Notes under the pieces: generated by a model
The model's input: the letters and a program-made list of their open reading frames with translations, nothing else
Databases searched by the model: none
What the model was told of the DNA's origin: nothing
Source of the DNA: Phycisphaerales bacterium
GTDB lineage: Bacteria; Planctomycetota; Phycisphaerae; UBA1845
Direction: 5' to 3'
Assembly (NCBI GenBank): GCA_020639115.1
Contig: JACKHG010000012.1
Location: forward strand, 83,808 to 147,807
DNA length: 64,000 nt
Program-made: the position numbers and the translations under genes
Part shown: piece after piece, positions 27,401 through 35,843 of the stretch
Layout: the number at the start of each line of letters is the position of its first letter
Numbering within the stretch: position 1 is the stretch's first letter

Positions 27401-27450
27401 CATCGCTGGCCCAGGCGTTCCGCCGGCCGGCTGCGAGTCGTCAGACGTGA
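24304..27450 (+). CDS. pfaA: PfaA-like synthase, ACP-ACP-KR-DH part
   Basis: 1048 codons from a nominal GTG; the first 45 residues are not linker-like and the real join is upstream in another frame. Two nearly identical acyl carrier domains carry LGIDSIKR with phosphopantetheine Ser78 and Ser182. A ketoreductase follows (VTGGARGVTAACA near 480, then FSSVTGRCGRTGQVDYAMAN with Ser/Tyr). The end is a polyketide-type dehydratase double hot-dog: HVIGGRPVLP (HxxxGxxxxP) and DGALQ (DxxxQ). KS-AT-ACPn-KR-DH is the PfaA order; only two ACPs is low for PUFA synthases, which often have five or more. Its stop overlaps the next start (GTGA). Confidence 0.9.
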   Translation: MALVARRHRWLFRLHLCRQRLQRPWLRLRAGTCGCVRACAATAGLAPVLLDVVADLTGYPQEMLALEMDMEADLGIDSIKRVEILAAVQEKLPQLRQVDSTHMGSLRTLADIVAHMEGAPVAAAPAVVTPANAAPAAAPASAPAGEGDFADVLLGVVADLTGYPGEMLALDMDMEADLGIDSIKRVEILAAVQEKMPQLRQVDSTHMGSLRTLADIVAYMAPQDAAVAEAQTVNPKPGTTPVATTEASVASSPDEVAAPAPLSRQVLETCTLAAGAAQPIAIAPGHEVWVVDDGTELAGAIVARFVAQGIAARVVGSQPPVEGEACAPVGGLVHLFPPADRAEASTLEQLRGAFVLTRDLAGDLRDAAQQGGALLVTVSRMDGAFGLHGGDFDPVQGGLAGLAKTAAHEWPQVNCRALDIDRSWDEHNAVADALMDVLGSAGPVEVGLRADGRCGLQLVERAPQAGSSRLEPGELVIVTGGARGVTAACAAALAESYRPTLVLMGRSPAPQAEPDWAKGLTAPAELKRALMQHAFAGGKPSPSELEAAYRRLVANREITGNLQRIREAGGAVHYRSVDVTDRAAVKAVVRELRAALGPVRGIVHGAGVIEDRRIEDKDLDLFDKVVNTKVVGLQALLDAAGSDDLKCLVLFSSVTGRCGRTGQVDYAMANEVLNKMAHRQAARRPHCRVVALNWGPWAGGMVGDSLAKVFAREGVGLIPLEAGAQALVAELAERERGAIEVVVGQAFAAPAAAEPHEPARAGLDVVLERRLDVATHGFLKAHVIGGRPVLPVAVGMEWLGHGALHAHPGMRLTGLEDVRVLKGVVLDGGPAAIEVAAGDVERDGGRLRVAVELRSRAKGGEPRVHLRATAVLAARHEAAPARADGPLKNLAAYNRGIQDIYQNVLFHGGDFHALTAIAQLGDAGAVADLAAAPAPEAWMQSPPRSAWIGDPLMVDGALQLGIVWAVERLGAPSLPSRIGGWQIHRERWPRNGVKLALVVKEHATHRLTADVEFIDADGAVIARMADCTWTVDASLAQAFRRPAASRQT

Positions 27451-30400
27451 CCACACCCATTGCCATCGTCGGCCTGGGCGGGGTTTTTCCCGATGCGCCC
27501 GATCTGGCCGCTTTTGCGCGGAACACGCTGGCGGGCCACGTGTCGATCCGCGAGGTGCCGCCGGGGCGCTGGATCGTCGATCCCGACGTGATGGCCCGCG
27601 ACAAGTTCGCGCCCGATCGGGCGTATTCCCGGCGGGCGTGCTTCGTCGAGGAGTGGCGGCTTGACGCGGCGGAGCTCGCGCTTGATCGCGAGCTGCTCGG
27701 CGAGTTGGATCCGCTCTACAGCTTGGCGTTGGCCGCCGGCGTGCAGGCGTGGCGCGACGCGGTCACGGACAATCTCGATCGCGACCGCGTGGGCGTTTCC
27801 CTCGCGGCGATTGCGCTTCCGACCGACGCTTCGTCGGCCATCACCCGCGAAATTCTGGGCGCTGATTTCGAGCGACGCCTGTTCGCACAACAGAGCCGCG
27901 CCCGTGAGGAAGCGGACAAGAACTCTCGATCCGTCCATCCCCTCAACGCGCAGGTGACCGCGTTGCCCGGCAGTCTGCTGGCTGCGGCGCTCGAACTCAG
28001 GGGCGGGAGTTTCACGCTGGATGCCGCGTGTGCATCGAGCCTTTACGCGATCAAGCTCGCGTGCGACGACCTGCGTGACGGCCGGTTGGACGCGGTCCTG
28101 GCGGGTGGCGTGTCGCGTCCGGAGTGCCTGTACACGCAGGTGGGTTTCAGCCAGTTGCGGGCGTTGTCGCCGAGCGGGGCGTGCCGGCCGTTCGATGCAG
28201 CCGCGGACGGTCTGGTGGTCGGCGAGGGGGCTGGCGTCGTCGTGCTCAAGCGGCTCGAGGATGCGGTGGCGGCGGGCGATCGGATTTACGGCGTCATTCG
28301 CGGCATTGGGCTTTCCAACGATATCGCGGGCAGCCTGCTCGCGGCAGACAGCGAGGGGCAACTGCGGGCGATGCAGCAGGCCTATCGCTCGGCGGGCTGG
28401 TCGCCGTTTGACGTGGACTACATCGAGTGCCACGGGACGGGCACGCCGCTGGGCGACGCGGTCGAGATTTCCAGTATGCGGTCGCTATGGGCCGAGGCGG
28501 GCTGGTCGGCGGGCAAGTCGGCGGGAGCGTCGGCGGGCCCGTGTACGCTCGGCTCGGTGAAGTCGCTGATCGGGCACCTGCTGACGGGCGCGGCAGCCGC
28601 AGGGCTGATCCGGACGCTGCTGGCGATGCAGGCCCGGAAGTTGCCTCCGACCGGCGGTTTTCGCGATCCGTCGCCGAAGCTGGAACTGGCGAGAAGTCCG
28701 TTTCGCGTGCTGGGGGCGGCTGTGGACTGGCCGCAGCGCGACTCGGCCACGCCGCGCCGGGCGGCGATCAGTGCGTTCGGGTTCGGCGGGATCAACGCGC
28801 ACCTGCTGGTCGAGGAAGCCAATCAGAGCCCCGGGCGCAAGCCCGGGGTCAACGCCAAGGGCGCGACCGGTTCGCTGGGTCTCTCCAGTGCCCGGCCACC
28901 AGCCGCAATCATCGGCATGGATCTGCGCGTGGGCGCGGTTGATTCGTTGCGTGCGTATCAGGAATCACTCTTCAACGGCCGCTCGACGCTGATGCCGCCG
29001 CCGGGTGACCGGTGGCGGGGATGCGCCTGTCCGCTTCCTTACGGGCGCGGCTCTGATGGCGGCTACATCGACGCGGTGCGCATGCGCATTGGCGAATTCC
29101 ACATGCCGCCGACGGAGATTCCCGAGGCGCTGCCGCAGCAATTGCTCATGCTGGAGGTGGCCGCCGGCGCCCTCGACGATGCGGGCCTGCCCCGGCGGGA
29201 GCGCCGTCCGCGGATGGGCGCCGTCATCGGCATCGCGCTCGACCTGAACACGAGCAACTTCCATCACCGCTGGGTGATCGAGGCACAGGCCCGCGGCTGG
29301 GCGGAGCGATTGGGATTCGACCTGACGGACGAGGAACTCGCCGAGTGGGTCGGGGCGCTGCAGGCCGAGGCCGGCCCCGGGCTTAACGCCGGACGTGTGC
29401 AGGGGGCACTCGGCGGCATCGTCGCGAGCCGCGTCGCCCGCGAATTCGGTTTCGGCGGCCCGAGCTTCGGCGTGTCGTGCGGAGCGGCGTCCGGATTGCG
29501 GGCTCTCGACATCGCCGCGCGGGCGCTGGCCGCCGGCGAGGTGGACGCGATGCTGGTCGGTGCGGTCGACTTCGCCGGGGACGTCCGCGCCATCGCAATG
29601 AGTAGGTCACGCAATTGCGTGGTAGACTCACCGGGTGAGTGCACAGCAGCCGGGTCGCCGGCTGACGGGGCAGTAGCGCTGGTGCTCCAGCGAACAGAGG
29701 TTGCGGTTTCCGCTGACAAACGGGTGTACGCCACGGTGCGTGGCTGCGGATTCGCTTCGGGCGGGGTGATTGGCAGCGCTGAGGAAGCACGCATCAGCCA
29801 GGCGCTGGCGCGGGCCGCACAGGTTGCGGGCGTTCCCGCAGATGCGCTGAGCCTGGTCATGACCGGCGCCGGCGATGCGGACGCGGCGCGCGCGGAATGG
29901 CAGGCGCTCGATGAGGTTTTCACCGAAGGTGGGCATACCTGTGCCGTGGGGCACGCGGCTGGGCACGTCGGACACGCGGGTGCGGCTGGCGGATTGGTCT
30001 CGGTCGCGGGTGCGGCGCTCGCGCTGTACCACCAGACGCTGCCGGTTCAGCCCGGATTCGAGCGACCAGCCGAGGGCGTCGGGCCGACGGAGCGGCTGTT
30101 TGTGCCGCACGAACCGCAGGCGTACGTGCACGATCGTGCTCGCGGCCCGCGTCGCGCCGGCGTGTCCGCGATGGCCGGCGACGGCACGTGCGCGTGCACC
30201 ATCCTCGAGGAACAGTCGTCACAATCGAATGCGCACGCGATCGAGCTGCATCAGCCGCTGGGGTCGCGGACGAGCGCCGTGTTCGCCGTCGGTGCGGATG
30301 ACGCCGCCGGGCTGATCGCGGGCCTGGCTGACCTGGCGACGCATGCCGGGCAGGCCCACGGAGCAGACATCGAACGCCTGGCCCGGTCCTGGTGGGACCA

Positions 30401-33400
30401 GCGACGCGTCGAGAACGCGCACCCGCGCGCCGTGGCGATCGTCGCCGATTCATCAGCCGCGCTGGCGGCGGCCTGCACGCGGGCGCAGCAGCATCTGGGT
30501 ACTGCGCCGGAGATGCCGTTGCCCGGCGACGGCGGCGTACACTACTTTCCGAAGCCACTGGGACCGTCCGGCGACGTCGCGTTCGTCTTTCCCGGTTCGG
30601 GAAATCACTACCTGGGCATGGGCCGCGAGCTGGCTGCCCAGTTTCCGCACGTGCTGCGCGCTCAGCAGGCCGAGACCGCGACGCTCGCGAGCCAGTTGCA
30701 CGCGCACCTCTTCACGCCGCAGCGCAGCGATTACGGTCCGAGGTGGCGCGAGGACGCCGCCCGCCGGATCGCAGCGGACAACCGCGCGATGATCATGGGC
30801 CAGGTCGCGTACGGAGCGCTGATGAGCGACGTGCTCAGCCACCTCGGCCTTAAGCCGCGGGCGGTCATCGGCTACAGCCTGGGTGAGACGGCTGGTCTGT
30901 TCGCGCTGCGTGCGTGGCGCGAGCGCGACGAGATGTTCCGCCGCATGCAGGCCTCGCCGCTATTCGCGACAGAACTCGCCGGTCCCTGCGACGCCGCCCG
31001 CCGCGCGTGGCGGCTCGGCGACGACGAATCCGTCGATTGGCGCGTCGTGCTCGTCAACCGGCCGGCGAGCGAAGTACGCCAGGCGGTGCTGCGCAGCCAG
31101 CGGGTCTACCTGCTGATCACCAACGCGCCGGAGGAATGCGTGATCGGCGGCCGCGGCGGCGACGTCGAGGACGTGCTGATCACGCTCGGATGCGAGGCGA
31201 TCGATCTCGTCGGAGCATCGGCGGTGCACTGCGGGATCGTTCGCGAGGTCGCGGACGCGTATCGCGATCTGCACCTGCTGGCCACGACGCCACCGGAGGG
31301 TGTGCGCTTTTACAGTGCAGCCGCGGCGGAGGCGTACGCCGTCACCCGCGCGTCGGCGGCGAGTTCGATCCTGCAGCAGGCGCTCGACGGGTTCGATTTC
31401 CCCAAGCTGATTCACAACGCGTATGCGGACGGCGTGCGCGTCTTCATCGAAGTCGGGCCGCAGAATTCGTGCACGCGGATGATCAGCCGCATCCTCGCGG
31501 GCCAGCCGCACCACGCGGCAGCGGCCAGCGGGCGGCGCGAGGTCGCGACGCTGCTCGAACTCGTCGCCGGGCTCGTGGCCCAGCGCGTGCTGTCGGATCT
31601 CACCCCGCTGTATGGGGTGGAAACCTGCGTGCCGGCACATGGCGACGCGCCCCCGGCGGACGAGGGCAACGTGATTGTCGTGCCGACGGGCGCGCCGGCG
31701 CCGAATCCCCAGCCACCGCGCCACGGCCGACGGAAAAGCAGATTGTCTCACGCGGCAGCCGGGGGGCAGGGGAGACCGACTGGAAAGTCGGTCCCACATG
31801 GAAACTCGCTCGCCACGGCTTGCGCGGAGGCGGAGTCGGCTGCGACGTCTGCGCACGATGCGTACTTGCGTTTTTCCCAGGCGGCGACTGCGGGGATGGG
31901 GGCGGCGCTGCAGTTGCAGGCCCGGCTGCTGGCAGCCGGCGCTCGGCCAAGCGCGGACGCTTTGTCGACCGTTGAGTTCACGGAAGTTGTTGATAGGTCG
32001 CGGCGAACGGTCAGCCCGCACCTCAGCCCGGTCGCTGGCGCTCCCGGCTCGGATCAGGATGCCGACGTGGCGACGGACGTCGCGGTCGCGGCTGTCGCTT
32101 ACCCGCGCGCGTTGTGCATGGAATTCGCAATCGGGTCGGTGGCGCGAGTGCTCGGCCCTGAATTCGCCGAAGTGGATACGTACCCGGTGCGCGTGCGCCT
32201 GCCCGACGAGCCGCTGATGCTCGTCGATCGCATCCTCGAGGTGGAAGGCGAGAAGAACTCGCTCGGCTCGGGTCGCGTCGTAACCGAGCACGACGTGCGC
32301 GCGGGCGACTGGTACCTCGACGGCGGCGTGATGCCGACCGCGATCACGGTGGAAAGCGGCCAGGCCGACCTGTTTCTGTGTGCGTACCTGGGCATCGACC
32401 TGCGCGTCCGCGGCCGGCGTGCGTACCGCCTGCTGGACGCCGCGGTGAACTTCCACCGGCACCTGCCGCAGCCGGGCGAGACGGTGCGGTACGACATCCG
32501 CATTGACCGCTTCGTGCGGCAGGGCGACACCTACCTGTTCTTCTTCGAGTTCGACGGCAGCGTGAACGGCGTGCCGGTGTTGAGCATGCGCAGCGGCTGT
32601 GCGGGGTTCTTTACGGAGCAGGAAATCCGCGAATCCGGCGGGATTATCGAGACCGCCGCCGAACGCAAGCCGGAGCCGCGCTCGTTGCCGGCGGACTGGC
32701 GGGGGCTTGCGCCGCTGGCCGGCGTGGAGGCGTATTCCGTCGCCCAAGTCGACGCGCTGCGTCGCGGCGACCTCGCCGCCTGCTTCGGCCCGGCGTACGC
32801 GGACCTGCCGTTGCGAAATCCAGTACGGCTGCCTGACGGCCGCCTGCGGCTGGTGGATCGCGTGGTCGCGCTCGAGCCCGGGGGCGGCCGCTACGGCCTG
32901 GGGCTGATCCGGGCCGAGGCGGACATCCATCCGGACGACTGGTTCCTGACCTGCCACTTCGTCGACGACATGGTCATGCCCGGCACGCTGATGTACGAGT
33001 GCTGCATGCACACGCTGCGCATTCTGCTGATGCGGATCGGATGGGTGGCGGAACACGACGCCGTGCGCTACGAGCCGGTGCCCGGCGTGTCGAGCGCGCT
33101 GCGTTGCCGCGGGCCGGTGACTGCGGCGACGCGGGTCGTGACGTACGAAGTGCACGTGAAGGAGCTGGGCTATGGCCCGGAGCCGTTCGCCATCGCCGAC
33201 GCGTTGATGTACGCGGACGGCGAGAAAATCGTGCGATTCACGGACATGTCGGTGAAGCTGAGCGGGCTGAAGCGCGACGACGTGGAGCGGCTGTGGAGCG
33301 GGCCGAACACGGGTGCCATTGCCTCCAGTTGTGGGTCCGGCTTTCCAGTCGGTCAGGACCGGCTGGAAAGCCGGTCCCACAGCGTGACACCCATCGGCGA

Positions 33401-34568
33401 GGCGCCGCTGCCGCTCGGCCCGGCGCCGGCGGTGTTCGACTACGATCGCATCCTGGCGTTCGCGATTGGGAAACCCTCGGAGGCCTTCGGCGACCCGTAC
33501 CGCGTCTTCGACGCCGAGCGGCGCATCGCCCGCCTGCCCGGCCCGCCGTACCAGGTCCTCGACCGCATCACGCAGACTCGAGCACAGCCGTGGAAGCTAT
33601 CAGCCGCGGGGTGGATCGAGGGGCAGTACGACGTGCCGCCCGACGCGTGGTACTTCGCCGCCAATCGCCAGCGGACGATGCCGTTCGCCGTGCTGCTGGA
33701 GATCGCGCTCCAACCGTGCGGTTGGCTCGCGGCGTATGCAGGCTCGGCGCTGCGCAACGCGCAGGACCTGTCTTTCCGCAACCTCGGCGGAACCGCCACG
33801 CTCTATGAGGAGGTCGGGCCGGACGCCGGTACGCTGACCACCCGCGTGCGCATGACCCGCGCGTCGGAGGCGGGCGGGATGATCATTGAGGATTTCCAGA
33901 TGCAGGTGTGGCGCGGCGCGACCTGCGTCTACGACGGGCACACCAACTTCGGCTTCTTCACAGCCGAGGCGCTCGCCCGTCAGGTGGGCATTCGCGACGC
34001 CGGGGCCCAGCGCTACACGCCGGACGCGGCTGAACTCGCCCGCAGCCAGCCCATCGCGCTCGCCGACGTGCCGCCGCTGACGCCCGACGACGCGGTTGGC
34101 GAGATTCCCGCCGGCCTGCAGCTTCCGGGCCGGGCCCTGCGCATGGTCGACGCGATCACCTGCTACGTTCCCGACGGCGGGCCGCACGGGCTCGGTTACG
34201 TCCGCGGCATCAAGCGCGTCGATCCCGCCGAGTGGTTCTTCGCCGCGCACTTCTACCAGGATCCCGTCTGCCCCGGTTCGCTCGGACTGGAATCCTTCCT
34301 GCAACTGCTCAAGGCCGTCGCGCTCGAACGCTTCGGCGACCGCGTCCGCGGCACGCACCGCTTCACGCCGATTTTGCTGCACCGCCCGCACACGTGGACC
34401 TACCGCGGGCAGGTCATTCCCACGAACCGCGAGGTCACGGTCGAGGCGGTCATCACCGCCGTTGACGACGGCCCGAGCCCGGCGATTCACGGCGACGGCT
34501 TCCTCAGCGTCGACGGCGTCACCATCTACGCGATGCGCGATTTCGGCATCGGCCTCGTTCCGCTATAA
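27447..34568 (+). CDS. pfaC: PfaC-like synthase: KS-CLF-AT and four hot-dog units
   Basis: 2373 residues. KS at 1-465 (Cys195, His329, His377). A second KS fold at about 490-880 has SFGVSCGAASG with Ala at the cysteine position, so it is a chain-length-factor-like domain. An AT follows, with VFPGSGNHYLGMG and Ser1144 in GYSLGE, a domain that PfaB carries in classical systems. Four FabA-type hot-dog units occupy about 1570-2373. The second has HFVDDMVMPG (His1837) and the fourth HFYQDPVCPG (His2268); the first and third lack that His, as expected for paired double hot-dogs. GTG 27447 overlaps the preceding stop. Several short dispersed repeats are inserted in frame between domains. Confidence 0.93.
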   Translation: MTTPIAIVGLGGVFPDAPDLAAFARNTLAGHVSIREVPPGRWIVDPDVMARDKFAPDRAYSRRACFVEEWRLDAAELALDRELLGELDPLYSLALAAGVQAWRDAVTDNLDRDRVGVSLAAIALPTDASSAITREILGADFERRLFAQQSRAREEADKNSRSVHPLNAQVTALPGSLLAAALELRGGSFTLDAACASSLYAIKLACDDLRDGRLDAVLAGGVSRPECLYTQVGFSQLRALSPSGACRPFDAAADGLVVGEGAGVVVLKRLEDAVAAGDRIYGVIRGIGLSNDIAGSLLAADSEGQLRAMQQAYRSAGWSPFDVDYIECHGTGTPLGDAVEISSMRSLWAEAGWSAGKSAGASAGPCTLGSVKSLIGHLLTGAAAAGLIRTLLAMQARKLPPTGGFRDPSPKLELARSPFRVLGAAVDWPQRDSATPRRAAISAFGFGGINAHLLVEEANQSPGRKPGVNAKGATGSLGLSSARPPAAIIGMDLRVGAVDSLRAYQESLFNGRSTLMPPPGDRWRGCACPLPYGRGSDGGYIDAVRMRIGEFHMPPTEIPEALPQQLLMLEVAAGALDDAGLPRRERRPRMGAVIGIALDLNTSNFHHRWVIEAQARGWAERLGFDLTDEELAEWVGALQAEAGPGLNAGRVQGALGGIVASRVAREFGFGGPSFGVSCGAASGLRALDIAARALAAGEVDAMLVGAVDFAGDVRAIAMSRSRNCVVDSPGECTAAGSPADGAVALVLQRTEVAVSADKRVYATVRGCGFASGGVIGSAEEARISQALARAAQVAGVPADALSLVMTGAGDADAARAEWQALDEVFTEGGHTCAVGHAAGHVGHAGAAGGLVSVAGAALALYHQTLPVQPGFERPAEGVGPTERLFVPHEPQAYVHDRARGPRRAGVSAMAGDGTCACTILEEQSSQSNAHAIELHQPLGSRTSAVFAVGADDAAGLIAGLADLATHAGQAHGADIERLARSWWDQRRVENAHPRAVAIVADSSAALAAACTRAQQHLGTAPEMPLPGDGGVHYFPKPLGPSGDVAFVFPGSGNHYLGMGRELAAQFPHVLRAQQAETATLASQLHAHLFTPQRSDYGPRWREDAARRIAADNRAMIMGQVAYGALMSDVLSHLGLKPRAVIGYSLGETAGLFALRAWRERDEMFRRMQASPLFATELAGPCDAARRAWRLGDDESVDWRVVLVNRPASEVRQAVLRSQRVYLLITNAPEECVIGGRGGDVEDVLITLGCEAIDLVGASAVHCGIVREVADAYRDLHLLATTPPEGVRFYSAAAAEAYAVTRASAASSILQQALDGFDFPKLIHNAYADGVRVFIEVGPQNSCTRMISRILAGQPHHAAAASGRREVATLLELVAGLVAQRVLSDLTPLYGVETCVPAHGDAPPADEGNVIVVPTGAPAPNPQPPRHGRRKSRLSHAAAGGQGRPTGKSVPHGNSLATACAEAESAATSAHDAYLRFSQAATAGMGAALQLQARLLAAGARPSADALSTVEFTEVVDRSRRTVSPHLSPVAGAPGSDQDADVATDVAVAAVAYPRALCMEFAIGSVARVLGPEFAEVDTYPVRVRLPDEPLMLVDRILEVEGEKNSLGSGRVVTEHDVRAGDWYLDGGVMPTAITVESGQADLFLCAYLGIDLRVRGRRAYRLLDAAVNFHRHLPQPGETVRYDIRIDRFVRQGDTYLFFFEFDGSVNGVPVLSMRSGCAGFFTEQEIRESGGIIETAAERKPEPRSLPADWRGLAPLAGVEAYSVAQVDALRRGDLAACFGPAYADLPLRNPVRLPDGRLRLVDRVVALEPGGGRYGLGLIRAEADIHPDDWFLTCHFVDDMVMPGTLMYECCMHTLRILLMRIGWVAEHDAVRYEPVPGVSSALRCRGPVTAATRVVTYEVHVKELGYGPEPFAIADALMYADGEKIVRFTDMSVKLSGLKRDDVERLWSGPNTGAIASSCGSGFPVGQDRLESRSHSVTPIGEAPLPLGPAPAVFDYDRILAFAIGKPSEAFGDPYRVFDAERRIARLPGPPYQVLDRITQTRAQPWKLSAAGWIEGQYDVPPDAWYFAANRQRTMPFAVLLEIALQPCGWLAAYAGSALRNAQDLSFRNLGGTATLYEEVGPDAGTLTTRVRMTRASEAGGMIIEDFQMQVWRGATCVYDGHTNFGFFTAEALARQVGIRDAGAQRYTPDAAELARSQPIALADVPPLTPDDAVGEIPAGLQLPGRALRMVDAITCYVPDGGPHGLGYVRGIKRVDPAEWFFAAHFYQDPVCPGSLGLESFLQLLKAVALERFGDRVRGTHRFTPILLHRPHTWTYRGQVIPTNREVTVEAVITAVDDGPSPAIHGDGFLSVDGVTIYAMRDFGIGLVPL
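27893..27921. repeat. In-frame dispersed repeat (QSRAREEAD)
   Basis: Copy of CAGAGCCGCGCCCGTGAGGA..GCGGA inside the first KS of the PfaC-like protein. The same unit is found in tandem at 53643-53802 and inverted at 29029-29057 and 41610-41670. Confidence 0.85.
28825..28852. repeat. In-frame GCAA-loop hairpin
   Basis: CCCCGGGC (28829-28836), loop GCAA and GCCCGGGG (28841-28848) form a perfect 8-bp stem. It codes for SPGRKPG at the KS-CLF junction of the PfaC-like protein. Confidence 0.85.
29029..29057. repeat. In-frame dispersed repeat (CPLPYGRGS)
   Basis: The SRARKEA unit in opposite orientation, CCGCTTCCTTACGGGCGCGG plus CTCTG, within the CLF region. Confidence 0.85.
31771..31800. repeat. 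In-frame GGAA hairpin (PTGKSVPH)
   Basis: A perfect copy of ACCGACT-GGAA-AGTCGGT (31775-31792) in the linker between the AT and the first hot-dog unit. Confidence 0.9.
32022..32058. repeat. In-frame CGCTGGCGCT repeat (LSPVAGAPGSD)
   Basis: Same sequence as at 53984-54030 and the expanded array at 4526-4622. It lies in the linker before the first hot-dog unit. Confidence 0.88.
33337..33381. repeat. In-frame pair of opposed GGAA hairpins
   Basis: An inverted copy (33337-33352) is followed by ACCGGCT-GGAA-AGCCGGT (33358-33375). Relative to the consensus, an A-T pair has become G-C on both arms, a compensatory change. It codes for GFPVGQDRLESRSHS between the second and third hot-dog units. Confidence 0.88.
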
Positions 34569-34569
34569 T
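34541..34569 (+). promoter_or_regulatory. Possible promoter for the KAS III gene
   Basis: TATAAT at 34564-34569 overlaps the stop codon of the PfaC-like gene. A weak TTTCGG lies 17 nt upstream, and the KAS III ATG is 37 nt downstream. TATAAT is rare in this G+C-rich DNA, but the -35 is poor. Confidence 0.35.
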
Positions 34570-34605
34570 CGCCGCCGGCGACACGGTTTCTCCGGGGATT
34601 TCCAC

Positions 34606-35637
34606 ATGCGGTACGCGCGCGTCAACCTCGTCTCGCTCGGCTACGAGCTGGCTCCGAACGTCGTCACGTCCGAGGCGCTCGAGCAGCGGCTCGCGCCGAT
34701 TTACGAGAAACTCAAGCTGCCCCGCGGGCAGATCGAGCTGCTCACCGGCATCCGCGAACGCCGCTACTGGGACGCGGGCCAGAGCATGTGGGAGCCGGCT
34801 GCCAAGGCCGCGCGCAAGGCCCTGCGCGCCGCGAACGTCGCCGCGGACGACGTGGGCATGGTCATCTACGCCGGCGTCTGCCGCGACAACCTCGAGCCGG
34901 CCACCGCGTGCGCCGTCGCGGACGCGCTGGGCGTGAGCCCCGCCGCCCAGGTGTACGACGTGTCCAACGCGTGCCTCGGCGTGCTCAACGGCATGATCCA
35001 GGCCGCGGGCGCCATCGAACTCGGCCACGTGCGCCACGCGCTGATCGTGTCGTGCGAGTCGGCCCGGCAGATCGTCGACCTGACCATCGCCCGCCTGCTC
35101 GAGAATCCCAACATGGCCGCGCTGCGCCCGAGCATGGCCACGATGACCGGCGGATCGGGGGCGATCGCCGTGCTGCTCGGCCCGCCGGAGGCCGGCGGCC
35201 ACCGCCTCGGCGGAGCGACCATCCGCACCGCACCCGAGCACCACCACCTCTGCCGCTGGGGCCCCGATACGGGAATTCCATCGTCGGCGCCGATGGTGAT
35301 GGAGACCGATGCAGCCGCGGTGCTGGAGAACGGCGTCGCGCTGGGGGCGCGCACCTGGGCGGCCTTCCAGGCGGAGATCGGCTGGGACGCGGCGCCGGAC
35401 CGCATCATCTGCCACCAGGTCGGCGCGTGGCACCGCGACGCGGTGCTCAAGGCGCTCAAGTACCCGCCCGAGCAGGACTTCTCGACCTTCGAATTCCTCG
35501 GCAACATCGGCACGGTCTCGCTGCCGATCACCGCCGCCATCGCCGCGGAGCGCGGCTTCCTCGAGCCGGGTCACCGCGTCGCCTTCTGCGGTATCGGCAG
35601 CGGCCTCAACTGCCTGATCCTCGGCGTCGAGTGGTGA
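34606..35637 (+). CDS. 3-oxoacyl-ACP synthase III-like condensing enzyme
   Basis: 343 residues with a thiolase fold and the KAS III triad: Cys123 in NACLGVLNG, His270 in ICHQVGAWH, and Asn300 in FLGNIGTVSLP. The N-terminus keeps RLAPIYEKLKLPRGQIELL and TGIRERRYW, typical of FabH-like enzymes. It follows the PfaC-like gene by 37 nt and likely belongs to the cluster, either priming the synthase with a special starter or condensing its product with a second acyl chain as OleA-type enzymes do. ATG 34606 is preceded by GGGGATT. The fatty-acid housekeeping fabH role is less likely given the context, but cannot be excluded. Confidence 0.9.
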   Translation: MRYARVNLVSLGYELAPNVVTSEALEQRLAPIYEKLKLPRGQIELLTGIRERRYWDAGQSMWEPAAKAARKALRAANVAADDVGMVIYAGVCRDNLEPATACAVADALGVSPAAQVYDVSNACLGVLNGMIQAAGAIELGHVRHALIVSCESARQIVDLTIARLLENPNMAALRPSMATMTGGSGAIAVLLGPPEAGGHRLGGATIRTAPEHHHLCRWGPDTGIPSSAPMVMETDAAAVLENGVALGARTWAAFQAEIGWDAAPDRIICHQVGAWHRDAVLKALKYPPEQDFSTFEFLGNIGTVSLPITAAIAAERGFLEPGHRVAFCGIGSGLNCLILGVEW

Positions 35638-35646
35638 TGCGGCTGT

Positions 35647-35768
35647 GGGAAAGTGAGAAGGTGCGAAAGTGAGAAAGTGCGAAAGTGAGAAAGTGAGAAG
35701 CTGAGAAAGTGATCGGGGCTGCGCGTTCGTTCTTTCGCACTTTCCCACCTGCCCACTTTCTCACTTCG
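35647..35768. repeat. Opposed octamer arrays (GTGAGAAA / TTTCTCAC)
   Basis: GTGAGAAA-like units on 35647-35712 face inverted units (TTTCGCAC, TTTCCCAC, TTTCTCAC) on 35732-35768 across about 20 bp. Together they can form a long imperfect hairpin downstream of the KAS III gene. Confidence 0.85.
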
Positions 35769-35843
35769 CCGCCCCCGCTTACACTTTGCGGCCATGTGGA
35801 CCCTCATGGCAGCCGCCATCATCGGCAGCTTCATCATCTCCTG
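35739..35843 (+). repeat. 105-bp direct repeat, upstream copy
   Basis: About 94% identical to 36906-37010 (offset exactly 1167 bp). It includes the octamers, a TTACACTTTGCGGCC stretch and the first 16 or so codons of the transferase gene at 36961. Confidence 0.92.
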
